From Cytophagaceae bacterium (GTDB taxonomy: Bacteria; Bacteroidota; Bacteroidia; Cytophagales; Spirosomataceae), in the NCBI GenBank assembly GCA_027488335.1, contig JAIYBU010000039.1:1-64000 (forward strand): a DNA stretch of 64,000 nt, in the 5' to 3' direction. This document shows, piece after piece, positions 8,760-19,187 of this stretch. The stretch's first letter is position 1. Each line of letters opens with the position of its first letter. Under the pieces are notes generated by a model. The model ran no database searches, had not been told where the DNA came from, and saw only the letters and a program-made list of their open reading frames with translations. Both the position numbers and the translations under genes were made by a program.

Positions 8760-11243
8760 CTATTCATACGTTAGCCAAGTCGAAGCTGAGCAGTCCTTAT
8801 CCGAAGAAAACCGTATCCAACGTGCTTGGAAACCTGATGGAAAATTGAAGTTAAATGTTTCATTAGGTTTTACAGTTACCTCTTTATATTTCATCCACGG
8901 CCCGTGCCCTATGGGTTCAACTTCAAGCGTAAACGTTACAGCTTGCTTGGAATCATGCGAGATTTTAAGATTTTTTTTATCATAAAACCCTATCAAATAA
9001 GGGTCTGATGGAGTTCCTGCTTTTACCTGACTGTTTTTCCAAGGGCCACCTTCTCCAGTCGGTTTTCCTAACTTCCAAAGGTCATCAATAGTTCCTGCCC
9101 ATATTTTGGCCTTGCCGTCATCAGAAGATATAATATGTTCATTTTTAGGACTTTCATTATCAAGTCCTGTCATGACCAATAAACCACGATAAGAAGCGTA
9201 ATCATGAATACTGAGTGAATGTGAAGCCACAGGTCTAATTTTAGCAAATCCATCGGCATTTTCGGCTGGCAATTCATAAAATGTGCCGTGTGCATTCAGT
9301 AAGTCTCGCTCAGTGGCTACCTCACGGCAAATCCGCAAAGCTCCTTGTTGTGTCTTAGCCGTAAATACCTGATTCCCTTTAGGAAGCCTCCATCTTCTTC
9401 CATTATCATCTATAATAAGCACCGAGGCATCATCAACCGTAATCACTTCACGTGGGATTGCAAATTTTTCACGAATGAACTGAGTCGTCTTTGGGTCTTC
9501 TTTTTTTATCAAGTGCATGGCACTATCTAATTCGTAGTAGCCATTTTCCGTAAAATTTCCTTTACTAAATTGACCCGCCAATACACCTAACTTTCTCCGA
9601 TTATTGCCCAATCCATAAAGAAGCCCACCCGAATAAGTGGAAGTATTAATAGTGGCCAAACCATCAAATTGTTTGTCTTGAACTACCTGAAAATGCGAAT
9701 CATCACTATAATTAAAATTAATGGTTGCTTTGGTTGCTTGATTGCTTTTTACACGTATCCACTCTCCTTTATCGCTTGTTGCAAACGTAATTCCAATGGA
9801 TTGACCTACACCCACTTCTACTGACCTTAATGTTTTCCAATTTCCTTTGCCATCGATATCGGTTTCAAAGCTGAATGTAACTTTTTGACTTCCTTCATTT
9901 TTTAACCATGCCATTCGTTGTTGCCAACCTGCAAAAAGAAATGGTTCGGAAACGGCATTTGCTTCAATTTTTTCAGAAAGCCAAACCGCTCCCTGTGCAG
10001 TATTTGGCCCTAAATTATCAGGTGTAGTAAGTGAAGTAAACCAAAGGTTTGAATTCGATTGTCCTGGACCTTCGATATTTCCTTTAGTTTTGCGTTTGTT
10101 CAAAAACTCTTTCTGAGCCGAATCATCACACCCGAAAACCAAACCATTGTTCCATCGGGTGAAGTCACCGATGACTTTCAGATAGGCCGAACGAGGTCGG
10201 ATACCAGCCGTATTTTTGGAAGTAAATGTTTGTGGAAAACGCCAAAAAAGTCCGTGCATGGTCATTAAATAATCAGGTTTGTTGGGAGTTCCAATGTCAC
10301 GAATTCGAGGCCATTCGGTATTCCAGCCATGAGCTCCATCATAGCTATGGCTGGCTTTTGGCAGGCGAAAGAACGACCATTTTCCACCGTCTCGCACACC
10401 CAATAAAACTGATTTATGGTCCCAGCCTGTTGCCCAAATTGGGTCGATTTCTGGGTTTGCATTTCCGTAGATTCCGCCAGGCCCTGTTACTTCTACAAAT
10501 TGATTTCGACGCACCACTTTCCAGTCTTTCCCATTCCACTCTGCCAAAACACCTGATTCTATATCAAACTGCTTTAGTGCCAAAGAGCCAGATTCGCCAT
10601 TATTGGAATACACCATTACTCCTTGACCCGAATACACTCCTTTGCCGTGGGCTCCAGGGAGCAGTGTGCCAGTAAAGTTATTCTGAGTATCGTCATGCTT
10701 TTTTTCTTTCACGTTCCCATCTTGATAAAGCATTTGGGTTTCGAGCGTTTTAACATCTAACTTATAAAAACCCTCTTCCATGGTAGCCAGTAAAAGTTTG
10801 TTTTGAGGGTTAGATAAATCACGAGCCAAACCTGTATAACGGCCAGGTGCTTGAGTGTATGGAATAGTACGAACAGAACGGTTTGCATCAATGGCATAAG
10901 GCCCTATAAATAACTGACTGCTCTCTTTATGAATCATTCGATTGGCAGGTGTTCCCCCTGTGCTTTCGGGTCTTACTATTTTGTTCAAATCTGGAGTAAT
11001 CTCATACAATTTATCTGAAGAACCAAATGGCAAATGTGGGCCGTAGGTGATTACCCATAATCGGTCTGCCCAAGGAACTACTGCACCCGTGCCGCATTCG
11101 CCTTCGTTATTATAATAAGCCAAATGAGGATAAATACCGCTAAATTGAGGATAATTGAGTTTATTTTGTGCTTTTAAACCAAAAAATGTAAATAGTAACG
11201 TTATTGCTAACCCAACGTTTATGTTTTTCATAGTAAATGTCAT
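8760..11243 (-). CDS. Large secreted protein of unknown function, PUL-associated
   Basis: Signal peptide (VGLAITLLFTFFGLKAQ); 827 aa with repeated WA/WR-type segments suggesting a beta-rich fold; directly downstream of a GH29 gene. No family recognised by eye. Confidence 0.7.
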   Translation of the reverse strand: MTFTMKNINVGLAITLLFTFFGLKAQNKLNYPQFSGIYPHLAYYNNEGECGTGAVVPWADRLWVITYGPHLPFGSSDKLYEITPDLNKIVRPESTGGTPANRMIHKESSQLFIGPYAIDANRSVRTIPYTQAPGRYTGLARDLSNPQNKLLLATMEEGFYKLDVKTLETQMLYQDGNVKEKKHDDTQNNFTGTLLPGAHGKGVYSGQGVMVYSNNGESGSLALKQFDIESGVLAEWNGKDWKVVRRNQFVEVTGPGGIYGNANPEIDPIWATGWDHKSVLLGVRDGGKWSFFRLPKASHSYDGAHGWNTEWPRIRDIGTPNKPDYLMTMHGLFWRFPQTFTSKNTAGIRPRSAYLKVIGDFTRWNNGLVFGCDDSAQKEFLNKRKTKGNIEGPGQSNSNLWFTSLTTPDNLGPNTAQGAVWLSEKIEANAVSEPFLFAGWQQRMAWLKNEGSQKVTFSFETDIDGKGNWKTLRSVEVGVGQSIGITFATSDKGEWIRVKSNQATKATINFNYSDDSHFQVVQDKQFDGLATINTSTYSGGLLYGLGNNRRKLGVLAGQFSKGNFTENGYYELDSAMHLIKKEDPKTTQFIREKFAIPREVITVDDASVLIIDDNGRRWRLPKGNQVFTAKTQQGALRICREVATERDLLNAHGTFYELPAENADGFAKIRPVASHSLSIHDYASYRGLLVMTGLDNESPKNEHIISSDDGKAKIWAGTIDDLWKLGKPTGEGGPWKNSQVKAGTPSDPYLIGFYDKKNLKISHDSKQAVTFTLEVEPIGHGPWMKYKEVTVKPNETFNFNFPSGFQARWIRFSSDKDCSASTWLTYE

Positions 11244-11294
11244 TTTTTTATTTTTAGAGAAGTAAGAGTCATTACCTTATCCGTATTTTGTGGA

Positions 11295-12536
11295 CTATCG
11301 AGCTGTTTTTTTCTCTTCGTTTTTATCAATAGTTGCCCCGTTTTGCCGTAATTTTAGATAGTCTTTGACGTTGAGTGCAGGATAGCCTTCTTTGCGTATT
11401 CGCTCACCTAATAGTTTAAAATTTGTAGCTACATCCTCAGGAATCGAACCATCTGGTTTGGGTCCGAAGTTAAGCAATAAATTAGCATTATTATTTGCCG
11501 CCCCGACCAACATCTGCCATAAAGCATCTACATTTTGACAACTGTTTTTAGGACTCCACTCCCAACTGCCTTGACTTGTAACTGCGATTTCTGCTTTTTT
11601 TCTGAAATTCTTTTGCCATGCTTTATCTGATAGTTGACGAATATGGATTTGTTCGGGCGTATTTCCACCATAGTGCATACTGATTGACCGCAGCTCTCTT
11701 TCTCCTACCAATACATCTTCTTTTCCAGATGCTCCCGTCTTGAAAAGAATTAAAGCATGAGATTGATAGCGATGAATGAGGTCGTAAAATTCTTGAATTT
11801 TAAACAACTCGTCATTCGCCAGTACACCACCCAGTGTATCAAACCAAAAACCTGCTACCGAACCATATTGTGTACACAACTCAACTAATTGTTGCTTGCA
11901 AAATGACCTGTATTTTTCAAAATCTTCGGGTGTTACATACTTAAAATAATCAGGATTTTGAGGATAAGCAGGGCGGGCAGAAAAGTATTTTTCTTTGGGT
12001 AAAAAATAGGGATGAACCCAATCAATTCCAAGTGAATAATAGATAAATAGCGGCATATTGCGTTCTTGACAAGCTTTTGCCAATTCGGCCACAAAATCTC
12101 GATGCATGGGGTATTTCATACTATTCCAATTGCTGGCTTTTGTATCCCAAAGCGAAAAACCATCATGGTGTTTGGCAACAAAAGTAATGTATCGCATACC
12201 GCTTTCTTCGGCAAGTTTGACTATTTCATTGGCATTAAACCCCGAGGCATCGACCGATAAAGCCGTTTTTTGATAGTCTTCAAAAGGAATTTTCTGATTG
12301 AACATCGCCCATGCGGCATGGTATTTACCCCAAACGCCCCAATGTATGAACATTCCCAAACGTGCCTCATTATACCAAGCAAGTGTCGCTTTTTTGGGCG
12401 ATTTAGCATATAATCTACTTTTATCTTTCAAAAAATAGGGGATTTTATCGTGCGGCTGTGTGTAGGCATTAATGCTATACGTACATAATAGTAGTAGAGC
12501 AATATATTGTATAAAACGATATACTTGTGCGTACAT
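11295..12536 (-). CDS. Alpha-L-fucosidase, glycoside hydrolase family 29
   Basis: WYNEARLGMFIHWGVWG, FVAKHHDGFSLWDTKASNWN, GFWFDTLGG (nucleophile region), NANLLLNFGPKPDGSIP are characteristic GH29 blocks. Confidence 0.92.
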   Translation of the reverse strand: MYAQVYRFIQYIALLLLCTYSINAYTQPHDKIPYFLKDKSRLYAKSPKKATLAWYNEARLGMFIHWGVWGKYHAAWAMFNQKIPFEDYQKTALSVDASGFNANEIVKLAEESGMRYITFVAKHHDGFSLWDTKASNWNSMKYPMHRDFVAELAKACQERNMPLFIYYSLGIDWVHPYFLPKEKYFSARPAYPQNPDYFKYVTPEDFEKYRSFCKQQLVELCTQYGSVAGFWFDTLGGVLANDELFKIQEFYDLIHRYQSHALILFKTGASGKEDVLVGERELRSISMHYGGNTPEQIHIRQLSDKAWQKNFRKKAEIAVTSQGSWEWSPKNSCQNVDALWQMLVGAANNNANLLLNFGPKPDGSIPEDVATNFKLLGERIRKEGYPALNVKDYLKLRQNGATIDKNEEKKTAR

Positions 12537-12585
12537 AATTATTTGTTAAAAGTTAAAATCAGAAGGAATGAGTTGGGATAGGGTT

Positions 12586-12632
12586 TTCTCAAAAATACTA
12601 AGAGGAGATTTGCCCTTCAGTATTTTTGAGAA
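12586..12632 (-). terminator. Stem-loop between susD and GH29 gene
   Basis: Perfect 14-bp inverted repeat TTCTCAAAAATACT / AGTATTTTTGAGAA with a 19-nt loop. Confidence 0.6.
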
Positions 12633-12682
12633 GTTTCGAGTAAGATTTAAGTTTTTTTGAAATTTCCAAAATCTATACGTTG

Positions 12683-14398
12683 CTAATACCCTTCATTCTG
12701 CTTCATATTCGGGTTGATTTGAATTTCAGCCGTTGGAATAGGCCACAGATATTGTCTTTCTTGCCATTCACAAGGCACTATCAATTTAATTAAGCCTGCG
12801 TCAAACATTGGTTTGAAATTGGCTAAACCATCTTCGTCAATAACAGGCGTACTTGGGAAAAACCAAAGATTTTTATCTACAAGTTTCGTTTTTAAATCAG
12901 TCGGGTCTAACATACCGTAAATTGGTCTGCTAAATACTTTACCCGCTAATTTCCAACGAACAATGTCCATGTAGCGTAAGTTTTCAAAAGCAAACTCCAT
13001 ACGGCGTTCAATACGCACCATTTTTCGCAAATCGGTCTGTGTAGTTTCTGTTATTGCAGGATATGATGTGGTAGCCGTCGGTGCCACGCCATAAGCTCTT
13101 GCTCTTACTGCATTCATTGCATCACGCACACTTTGGTCAATTTCGTTGAGTTCAATTTTGGCTTCGGCATACATCAGCAACACGTCGGCATATCTGATGA
13201 TTACTTGGTCAGGCTCTACTCTATTACCATTTTGTAAATAGGTATCATCAATACCTTTTTTCCATATTAATCCATTGAAAGAAGCAAATTGAGCATTAGC
13301 ACGGTTATCATTATTGGTTACTTGCGTATTGGTAGCCACTCTCAAAACTCTCAATGCCGTAGGATTGGGGTCATAAGTAAATCCTAAATGAGCTGTACCA
13401 AATTCAACAATAGAAGCTGTGCACCGAGGGTCTCGATTTTTGAATGGATTACGTGGGTCATAAAGTGGCGATTTGTCTATGGGTAAGCCATCACTGCATA
13501 GATACGCACAGAACAAGTCCCAAGTTGGACAAACAGCTCCGAAACCACCCGAATTTCTCGAAATTCTATTCAATACTTCCGATGACGCAATAAAAACATT
13601 GAGGGCAACCGAGCGAGGCAAACCGAAAACAATTTCTCGTGAGTCTTTTGTATTTTGCAAAAATAAATTGGCATAGTTCGGATGAAGCGAATAGGCTGCA
13701 AGGTCAATACAGGCTTTTGCAGCCTCGGCTGCAATTTTATAATCTCCGACATACAAAGCGGTGCGAGCCTTCATTGCCAAAGCAGCCCCTTTGGTTACTC
13801 GTTTAATAGCCGAAGCCGCATAAGATTTGGGTAACGCAGCGGCAGCAGCATCCAAATCAGCATATATCTTTGAAATTACTGTTTTTTTATCTGTCCGACC
13901 AATGTTATAGGCCTTATCTAATTCAATAACATCCTCCGAATATACTACATCGCCAAAGTGCGTAACCAAACGAGCATATTGAGAAGCTCGATGAAAACGG
14001 ATTTCTGCTATGTAAATATTCAAGTTGGCAGCAGGCACATTGGCTTTAGTTTCAGGACTATTTAGAGCAACAAAAGCCCGATTGGCTCTGGCAATAGCTT
14101 TATAGGAATTACGCCAAAGAGTTGTGGCGGTTCCCCACTGACTATTTACAGTTCCTGCTTTGATTGGCGAAAGTGCAGTTCTGGTAAAAGCATCGTCTGA
14201 GAGGACCTCGCTACCAGTCTCGGCATCTGGTATCCAAAAATCACCTCTGTAAAGGTCATTCAAAGCCAATTGAATTTCTGCTTCGTTTGAGTACCATTTT
14301 TCAGCCGATGGTTGAGCAAGCGGATACAAATCCAGTGTATTTTGACAAGCCGATAAGCACAAAATAGCGATAAGGGCAATATATTGTATTCGTTTCAT
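12683..14398 (-). CDS. SusD/RagB family lipoprotein
   Basis: Lipoprotein signal (IALIAILCLSACQNTLDLYP), SusD motifs (RADVLLMYAEAKIELNEID, IERRMEFAFENLRYMDIVRWK). Confidence 0.95.
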   Translation of the reverse strand: MKRIQYIALIAILCLSACQNTLDLYPLAQPSAEKWYSNEAEIQLALNDLYRGDFWIPDAETGSEVLSDDAFTRTALSPIKAGTVNSQWGTATTLWRNSYKAIARANRAFVALNSPETKANVPAANLNIYIAEIRFHRASQYARLVTHFGDVVYSEDVIELDKAYNIGRTDKKTVISKIYADLDAAAAALPKSYAASAIKRVTKGAALAMKARTALYVGDYKIAAEAAKACIDLAAYSLHPNYANLFLQNTKDSREIVFGLPRSVALNVFIASSEVLNRISRNSGGFGAVCPTWDLFCAYLCSDGLPIDKSPLYDPRNPFKNRDPRCTASIVEFGTAHLGFTYDPNPTALRVLRVATNTQVTNNDNRANAQFASFNGLIWKKGIDDTYLQNGNRVEPDQVIIRYADVLLMYAEAKIELNEIDQSVRDAMNAVRARAYGVAPTATTSYPAITETTQTDLRKMVRIERRMEFAFENLRYMDIVRWKLAGKVFSRPIYGMLDPTDLKTKLVDKNLWFFPSTPVIDEDGLANFKPMFDAGLIKLIVPCEWQERQYLWPIPTAEIQINPNMKQNEGY

Positions 14399-14419
14399 TT
14401 TCTGAAATAAGTTTTTTGT

Positions 14420-17400
14420 TTAAAAATTGACAGTAATACCACCCATAAGCGTAGAGACAATTCCTAAGCCTTCTGGGTCCCAACCTTTCGGATATTTACT
14501 AAAAACCATTAAATCACTGCCACTGGCATAAATACGGATGTTTTTGATTAGGGCTTTACTGGTCATTTTTTCGGGAAGCGTATAGCCAACTGTCACGTTT
14601 TTTACTCTAAGATATGCCCCATTGAATAACCAAAAATCAGACAAGGCCCTGTTCACACCTTTGTTTGTTTCGGTATAACGTGGGAAAATAGCTGCTGCAT
14701 TTTGTTCGGGTGTATTATAATTACTCCACGTTTTACCGTCTAATAAATTGGGGAAACGTCCCCAGTTACCAGAATTATAGTCTGTAAAACCCAACAATGA
14801 AGAGTTTTGCTTGCCAATTCCTTGAATCGACGTTGCAAAATCAAATCCCTTATACGCCAATCTGATATTACCTCCAAACGCCCATTGTGGCTGAGAACTT
14901 CCCAGTAGCACTCGGTCATATTCGGGAGATATTTTACCATCGGGAATACCATCAGGACCACTCACGTCTCTGTATTTCATGTCACCCACTTTTACATTAT
15001 TATTTAATTTGGGGCTACTGTTCAAATCATCAATACTTCGATAAATACCTTCCGAGATATACCCGTACCACTCATTAAACTCGCTGTCTTTTCTTTTAAT
15101 TTGGTCACCCAAAAACTCCGTACCACCCAAATCGCCCATGACAGATTTGTATTGAGAAAGGTTAAACGAAACCGAATATTTAAAATCGCTGATTTTATCT
15201 GTCCAACCAAGGTCTAAATCAATCCCTTTTGTAAACATTTTACCCGTATTTTGATTGGGATTTTCAAAACCAACGAATATCGGAATCTGTAACGCCAACA
15301 ACATATCTTTGGTTTGCTTATAATACACATCGCCCGTGAAATGTAAGCGATTGTTCAAGAAATTTGCATCAATACCAACATCGCTCGACTCCGTTTTTTC
15401 CCATGAAATATTCTTGATGGCATACTGAACTTGGGCTGCAGTTTGCTGTGAAACAACGGCACTGTTTTGATAAAATAAGGCATTTCCAAAATTGATAATG
15501 CCCAAGTATGGATAGTTTCCAATGCGTTCATTGCCCAAAGCCCCCCACGATGCCCGCAATTTTAGGAAAGAAATAACATTTTGTTTTTTCATAAAACCCT
15601 CTTCGCTCACTACCCAACCCGCAGAAATGGAAGGAAACATACCCCAACGATAATCGGCATTGAAGCGAGAAGAACCATCTCGTCTGATATTGGCTTGTAC
15701 TAAGTATTTACCTTTGAAACTGTATGTCAATCGACCAAAATAAGAACGGTACGCAGTTTCGCTTGCTGAACCCGAATTATCACGAAATGTAATAGGCCCT
15801 TGGTCAAGATAAGGATAACCAGCAAATAAAAATTGGTCACGAGAAGCCGTTAATCCCTCTGATTTATTGTAAAAATTTTCGTACCCCGCTAAAGCTGTAA
15901 AATCGTGGTTGCCAAAAGTTTTCGCATAATTTACTAATAATTGTGTAGTTAAAGCCAAGCTGTTTGTGCGACTTTCAAACAAGCGGTTTGTAGCATTTGA
16001 GCCATTTTCTGAAAGGGTAACAACAAACTGCGTAGGGTCGGTTGCTGAAAACGCATCCACTTTATTATTAAAAAACTTCTGGCTGTTGAAATCGAAAATA
16101 GGGGCGAGAATACCCGAAATTTTTAAGCCTTCGAAAGGCTTAATATCCAATCCTACTCTTCCACTGATTTGATTATACCAGTTTTGATTGGTACCACCAT
16201 ATTTCAAACGAGCCCATACATTTGCCCCAGCTTTACCATCTGCCACACGGCCATCTGTCCACATAGCAGGATATACAGGCGACGCAATACGGACTTCGCC
16301 TAAAGGGTCACCATGTGTTGGGTCAGTTGTAGCTGTTCTTCTAAAATTAAAATCGAATGTACCACCGATGTATTTATTGATATTAAAATCGTTGTTGAGG
16401 CGTGCAAAAATTCTTTTGTAGTCTTTATTATCATAAAAGCCCCCTACGGTTTCATATCGCATCGACGCATTGGTTCTGACAAACTTTGACCCCGCCATAA
16501 TGCTCAAACTATGCGTTTCACGAGGAGCGGCTGTATTTAGCGTCAAAGCAGCCCAGTCAGTATCGGGGTACTTGTTGGGGTCTGCTACTTTGTTGGTTTC
16601 GTAATTATCAATCAAATCTTTGGTAAACGTTGGATACTGGTTTGCACCATTTCCCGCATCGTTCCATCGCAATTCATTCGCCAATTGCATATACCGAACT
16701 ACACCCATTTTTTCGGGTAATTTTGTGGGTCTATCCACCCCTCTTTCCACATTGTATTGTATCGAAACTTGGTCAGGCTTGGCTCTTTTTGTGGTTATTA
16801 ATATAACACCTGCTGCGGCCCTTGAGCCATAAATAGAGGCCGAAGCCGCATCTTTCAATACAGTAATATTTTCAATATCTGCCGAATTGACAAGGTTAAT
16901 ATCTGCCACAGGCACACCATCAACGATAATCAATGGGTCAGAATTACCAATCGTTGTAACGCCTCTGATACGTATAGTTGCACCGCCCATTGCTCCACTG
17001 CTGCCACTTCTTGTAACGCTTACACCTGACATTGTGCCTTGCAACGACTGTGCTACCTGCGTTTCTCTTCGTTCTTTAAACAATTCACCACCAATAGACG
17101 ACACCGCCCCAGTAAGGTCTTTTTTCTTTTGAACACCATATCCTACGACCACGACTTCATCAAGTGCTTTATCATCTATCTTAAGTGCAACATTAATTTT
17201 TGTCTGATTTCCAGCCATAATTTCTTGTGTTTGAAACCCAACAAAACTGAAGACTAAAACGGATTTGCTATCAGCTACCGCTATCGAATATTCGCCATCG
17301 ACATTTGTTGTACTTCCACGAGTCGTCCCTTTTACTGTTACGCTTACACCTGGTAATTTTTCGCCTTTTTCGTCGCTTACAGTGCCTTTAACAGTAATAT

Positions 17401-17896
17401 CAGTAGTACTATTATTCTCAATATTGGGTAAACCCATACTTGTTTGATTAGAAGCATTTCCTTTTAATTCCATGCCCATAGACTTGGCACGAATCAATAT
17501 AACTTGTCTTTCGCCCACCGTTTCAAAGGTAATATTTCTTGGCGTCAGTACTTTTCTAAGTACATCTTCGACCTTTTCGTTTTTTATCTCCAAGGTTAGC
17601 GGCTCATCATTCGCAATCAAGTCTTTTTTGTAAGAAAACAAAACATTTGTTTGCTTTTCTATTGATTTCAACAAAATTTTTATGCTCCCTTTCTGGAGAG
17701 ATATACTCACCTTTTTTTGTAGCAAATCTTGTGCTTTTACAGGTAACGCAAACGCGTTTGCCGCAAAAACTCCTGCTACAATCAATTGTATGAGGTTGAT
17801 TTTCATAAATAATAGGAAATTTTGTTTAGTACTATATTTTATCATAGTTTTAAATGTTTTTTGAAAGAAAAATAAAAATTCATGCCTATCGCTCAT
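14420..17896 (-). CDS. SusC/RagA family TonB-dependent transporter with N-terminal STN domain
   Basis: STN-type region (ISLQKGSIKILLKSIEKQTNVLFSYKKDLI), DEVVVVGYGVQKKKDLTGAV, ASIYGSRAAAGVILITTKRAK. The true start is probably one of the internal Met residues (MIKYS or MKINL). Confidence 0.96.
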   Translation of the reverse strand: MSDRHEFLFFFQKTFKTMIKYSTKQNFLLFMKINLIQLIVAGVFAANAFALPVKAQDLLQKKVSISLQKGSIKILLKSIEKQTNVLFSYKKDLIANDEPLTLEIKNEKVEDVLRKVLTPRNITFETVGERQVILIRAKSMGMELKGNASNQTSMGLPNIENNSTTDITVKGTVSDEKGEKLPGVSVTVKGTTRGSTTNVDGEYSIAVADSKSVLVFSFVGFQTQEIMAGNQTKINVALKIDDKALDEVVVVGYGVQKKKDLTGAVSSIGGELFKERRETQVAQSLQGTMSGVSVTRSGSSGAMGGATIRIRGVTTIGNSDPLIIVDGVPVADINLVNSADIENITVLKDAASASIYGSRAAAGVILITTKRAKPDQVSIQYNVERGVDRPTKLPEKMGVVRYMQLANELRWNDAGNGANQYPTFTKDLIDNYETNKVADPNKYPDTDWAALTLNTAAPRETHSLSIMAGSKFVRTNASMRYETVGGFYDNKDYKRIFARLNNDFNINKYIGGTFDFNFRRTATTDPTHGDPLGEVRIASPVYPAMWTDGRVADGKAGANVWARLKYGGTNQNWYNQISGRVGLDIKPFEGLKISGILAPIFDFNSQKFFNNKVDAFSATDPTQFVVTLSENGSNATNRLFESRTNSLALTTQLLVNYAKTFGNHDFTALAGYENFYNKSEGLTASRDQFLFAGYPYLDQGPITFRDNSGSASETAYRSYFGRLTYSFKGKYLVQANIRRDGSSRFNADYRWGMFPSISAGWVVSEEGFMKKQNVISFLKLRASWGALGNERIGNYPYLGIINFGNALFYQNSAVVSQQTAAQVQYAIKNISWEKTESSDVGIDANFLNNRLHFTGDVYYKQTKDMLLALQIPIFVGFENPNQNTGKMFTKGIDLDLGWTDKISDFKYSVSFNLSQYKSVMGDLGGTEFLGDQIKRKDSEFNEWYGYISEGIYRSIDDLNSSPKLNNNVKVGDMKYRDVSGPDGIPDGKISPEYDRVLLGSSQPQWAFGGNIRLAYKGFDFATSIQGIGKQNSSLLGFTDYNSGNWGRFPNLLDGKTWSNYNTPEQNAAAIFPRYTETNKGVNRALSDFWLFNGAYLRVKNVTVGYTLPEKMTSKALIKNIRIYASGSDLMVFSKYPKGWDPEGLGIVSTLMGGITVNF

Positions 17897-18028
17897 CAGT
17901 GTAGGCTGGAAGTATCGGGGGATAAATGTTGCCGCATTTTCCCTCGATTTTTTTGTTCAGGTAATCATTGACTTCATAATATCATAGGGGTAAGGTTGAA
18001 AAATTATAAATTTTAACAGATTATTTAA

Positions 18029-19129
18029 TTAATTGCAGCCCATTGACTGAATCACTATTTGGGCATCTACTATTTTATAGCTTGCCCCAATTGTTTTACA
18101 CATAATATCAAGTTTGCTATATAATGACTCATTGGTAAGGGTAGTTGTGATGATACAATTTGAGAGTTGGTCGGCATCATAAATGATATGTACCCCATAA
18201 GCTTGTTCAATGACTTTCAACACCTCTGACACAGGTTTATCTTCAAAACTTTGTTCGGGCAACTGGCTTAAGTCTTTAATCAGGAGAGGGCTTTCAACCA
18301 AAGATTTGGTAAGCGATTCGGCTTTTCGGGAAAATACAATTTGTTGATTAGGTGTAATGATTAGAGCTTTCTCTTCGGGGTCGGCGAGGGCGATTTTATT
18401 TTGGTGAAAAACTGAAACTCTTCCTGTTTTTACACTTACGATTACTTCTGGGGCATCTTCAAATGCCTGAATCGTAAAACTTGTTCCTAAAACCTTGGTA
18501 ATTACTTCATTAGAATAGACAAAAAACGGTTTTTTGGGGTTTTTAGTAATGTCAAAAAAAGCCTCACCACTCAAAAACACTTGCCTTTTATTGGCTTCAA
18601 AGTGTGTAGGATAACTTAATTTGGCATTCTTCGCCAATGTAATTACACTTCCATCTTCAAGTTTTATAGGAAGTGGCGTGTTAGATTTATTTATTTTTTC
18701 AATTAATTTGATTTGCTTTTCGGCCGTAGCCACCAATTCAGAGTAACTTATTTTTTTAGGATTAGTGGTTGATAAAAACCCTTTTAGGCCAAAGCCTATC
18801 ACAAGGCAGGCAACCGCAGCCCAACTAATTTTTGCCCATTTTATAACATACAATTTTGATAATAAACTTGGGGTCGATGATTCGGAGTCATCATCAATAT
18901 TTTCGCTGATTGCCGTCCATACTTTTGATTGGCTAATGGTAGGTTGGCGAAGTTTTTCTGCTTCAGCTACTTTGCTAATAAAGTCGGAAGCTTTATAAAT
19001 AATGGTTTGCTTTTCAGGGTTTTCCAATATGAATGCTTGAAAAAACGCATCATTTTCTCCATACTTTACCCAACGGACAAAAGCATCATCTTTAATAAAA
19101 TCTTGCATCTGAAAAAACTTATATTCCAT
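18029..19129 (-). CDS. FecR-family anti-sigma factor
   Basis: FecR core (LEDGSVITLAKNAKLSYPTHFEANKRQVFLSGEAFFDITKNPKKPFFVYSNEVITKVLGTSFTI) and C-terminal STN-interacting region; single TM; upstream of STN-containing SusC. Confidence 0.95.
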   Translation of the reverse strand: MEYKFFQMQDFIKDDAFVRWVKYGENDAFFQAFILENPEKQTIIYKASDFISKVAEAEKLRQPTISQSKVWTAISENIDDDSESSTPSLLSKLYVIKWAKISWAAVACLVIGFGLKGFLSTTNPKKISYSELVATAEKQIKLIEKINKSNTPLPIKLEDGSVITLAKNAKLSYPTHFEANKRQVFLSGEAFFDITKNPKKPFFVYSNEVITKVLGTSFTIQAFEDAPEVIVSVKTGRVSVFHQNKIALADPEEKALIITPNQQIVFSRKAESLTKSLVESPLLIKDLSQLPEQSFEDKPVSEVLKVIEQAYGVHIIYDADQLSNCIITTTLTNESLYSKLDIMCKTIGASYKIVDAQIVIQSMGCN

Positions 19130-19187
19130 CTTTGAAAAAAGCTGTTTTAATGGCTTTCAGCAATACAGATACACAGTCTTTATCAAA

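Noticed and set aside
10226-10675. 149-aa + strand ORF (and the 10265..10462 minus alternative frame)
   Set aside because: Lies wholly antisense/out of frame within the well-supported 827-aa secreted CDS; no domain or start-region support.
17748-17761. GCAAACGCGTTTGC palindrome resembling a LacI-type operator
   Set aside because: Sits inside the SusC signal-peptide codons (A-N-A-F-A); likely coincidental without conservation evidence.
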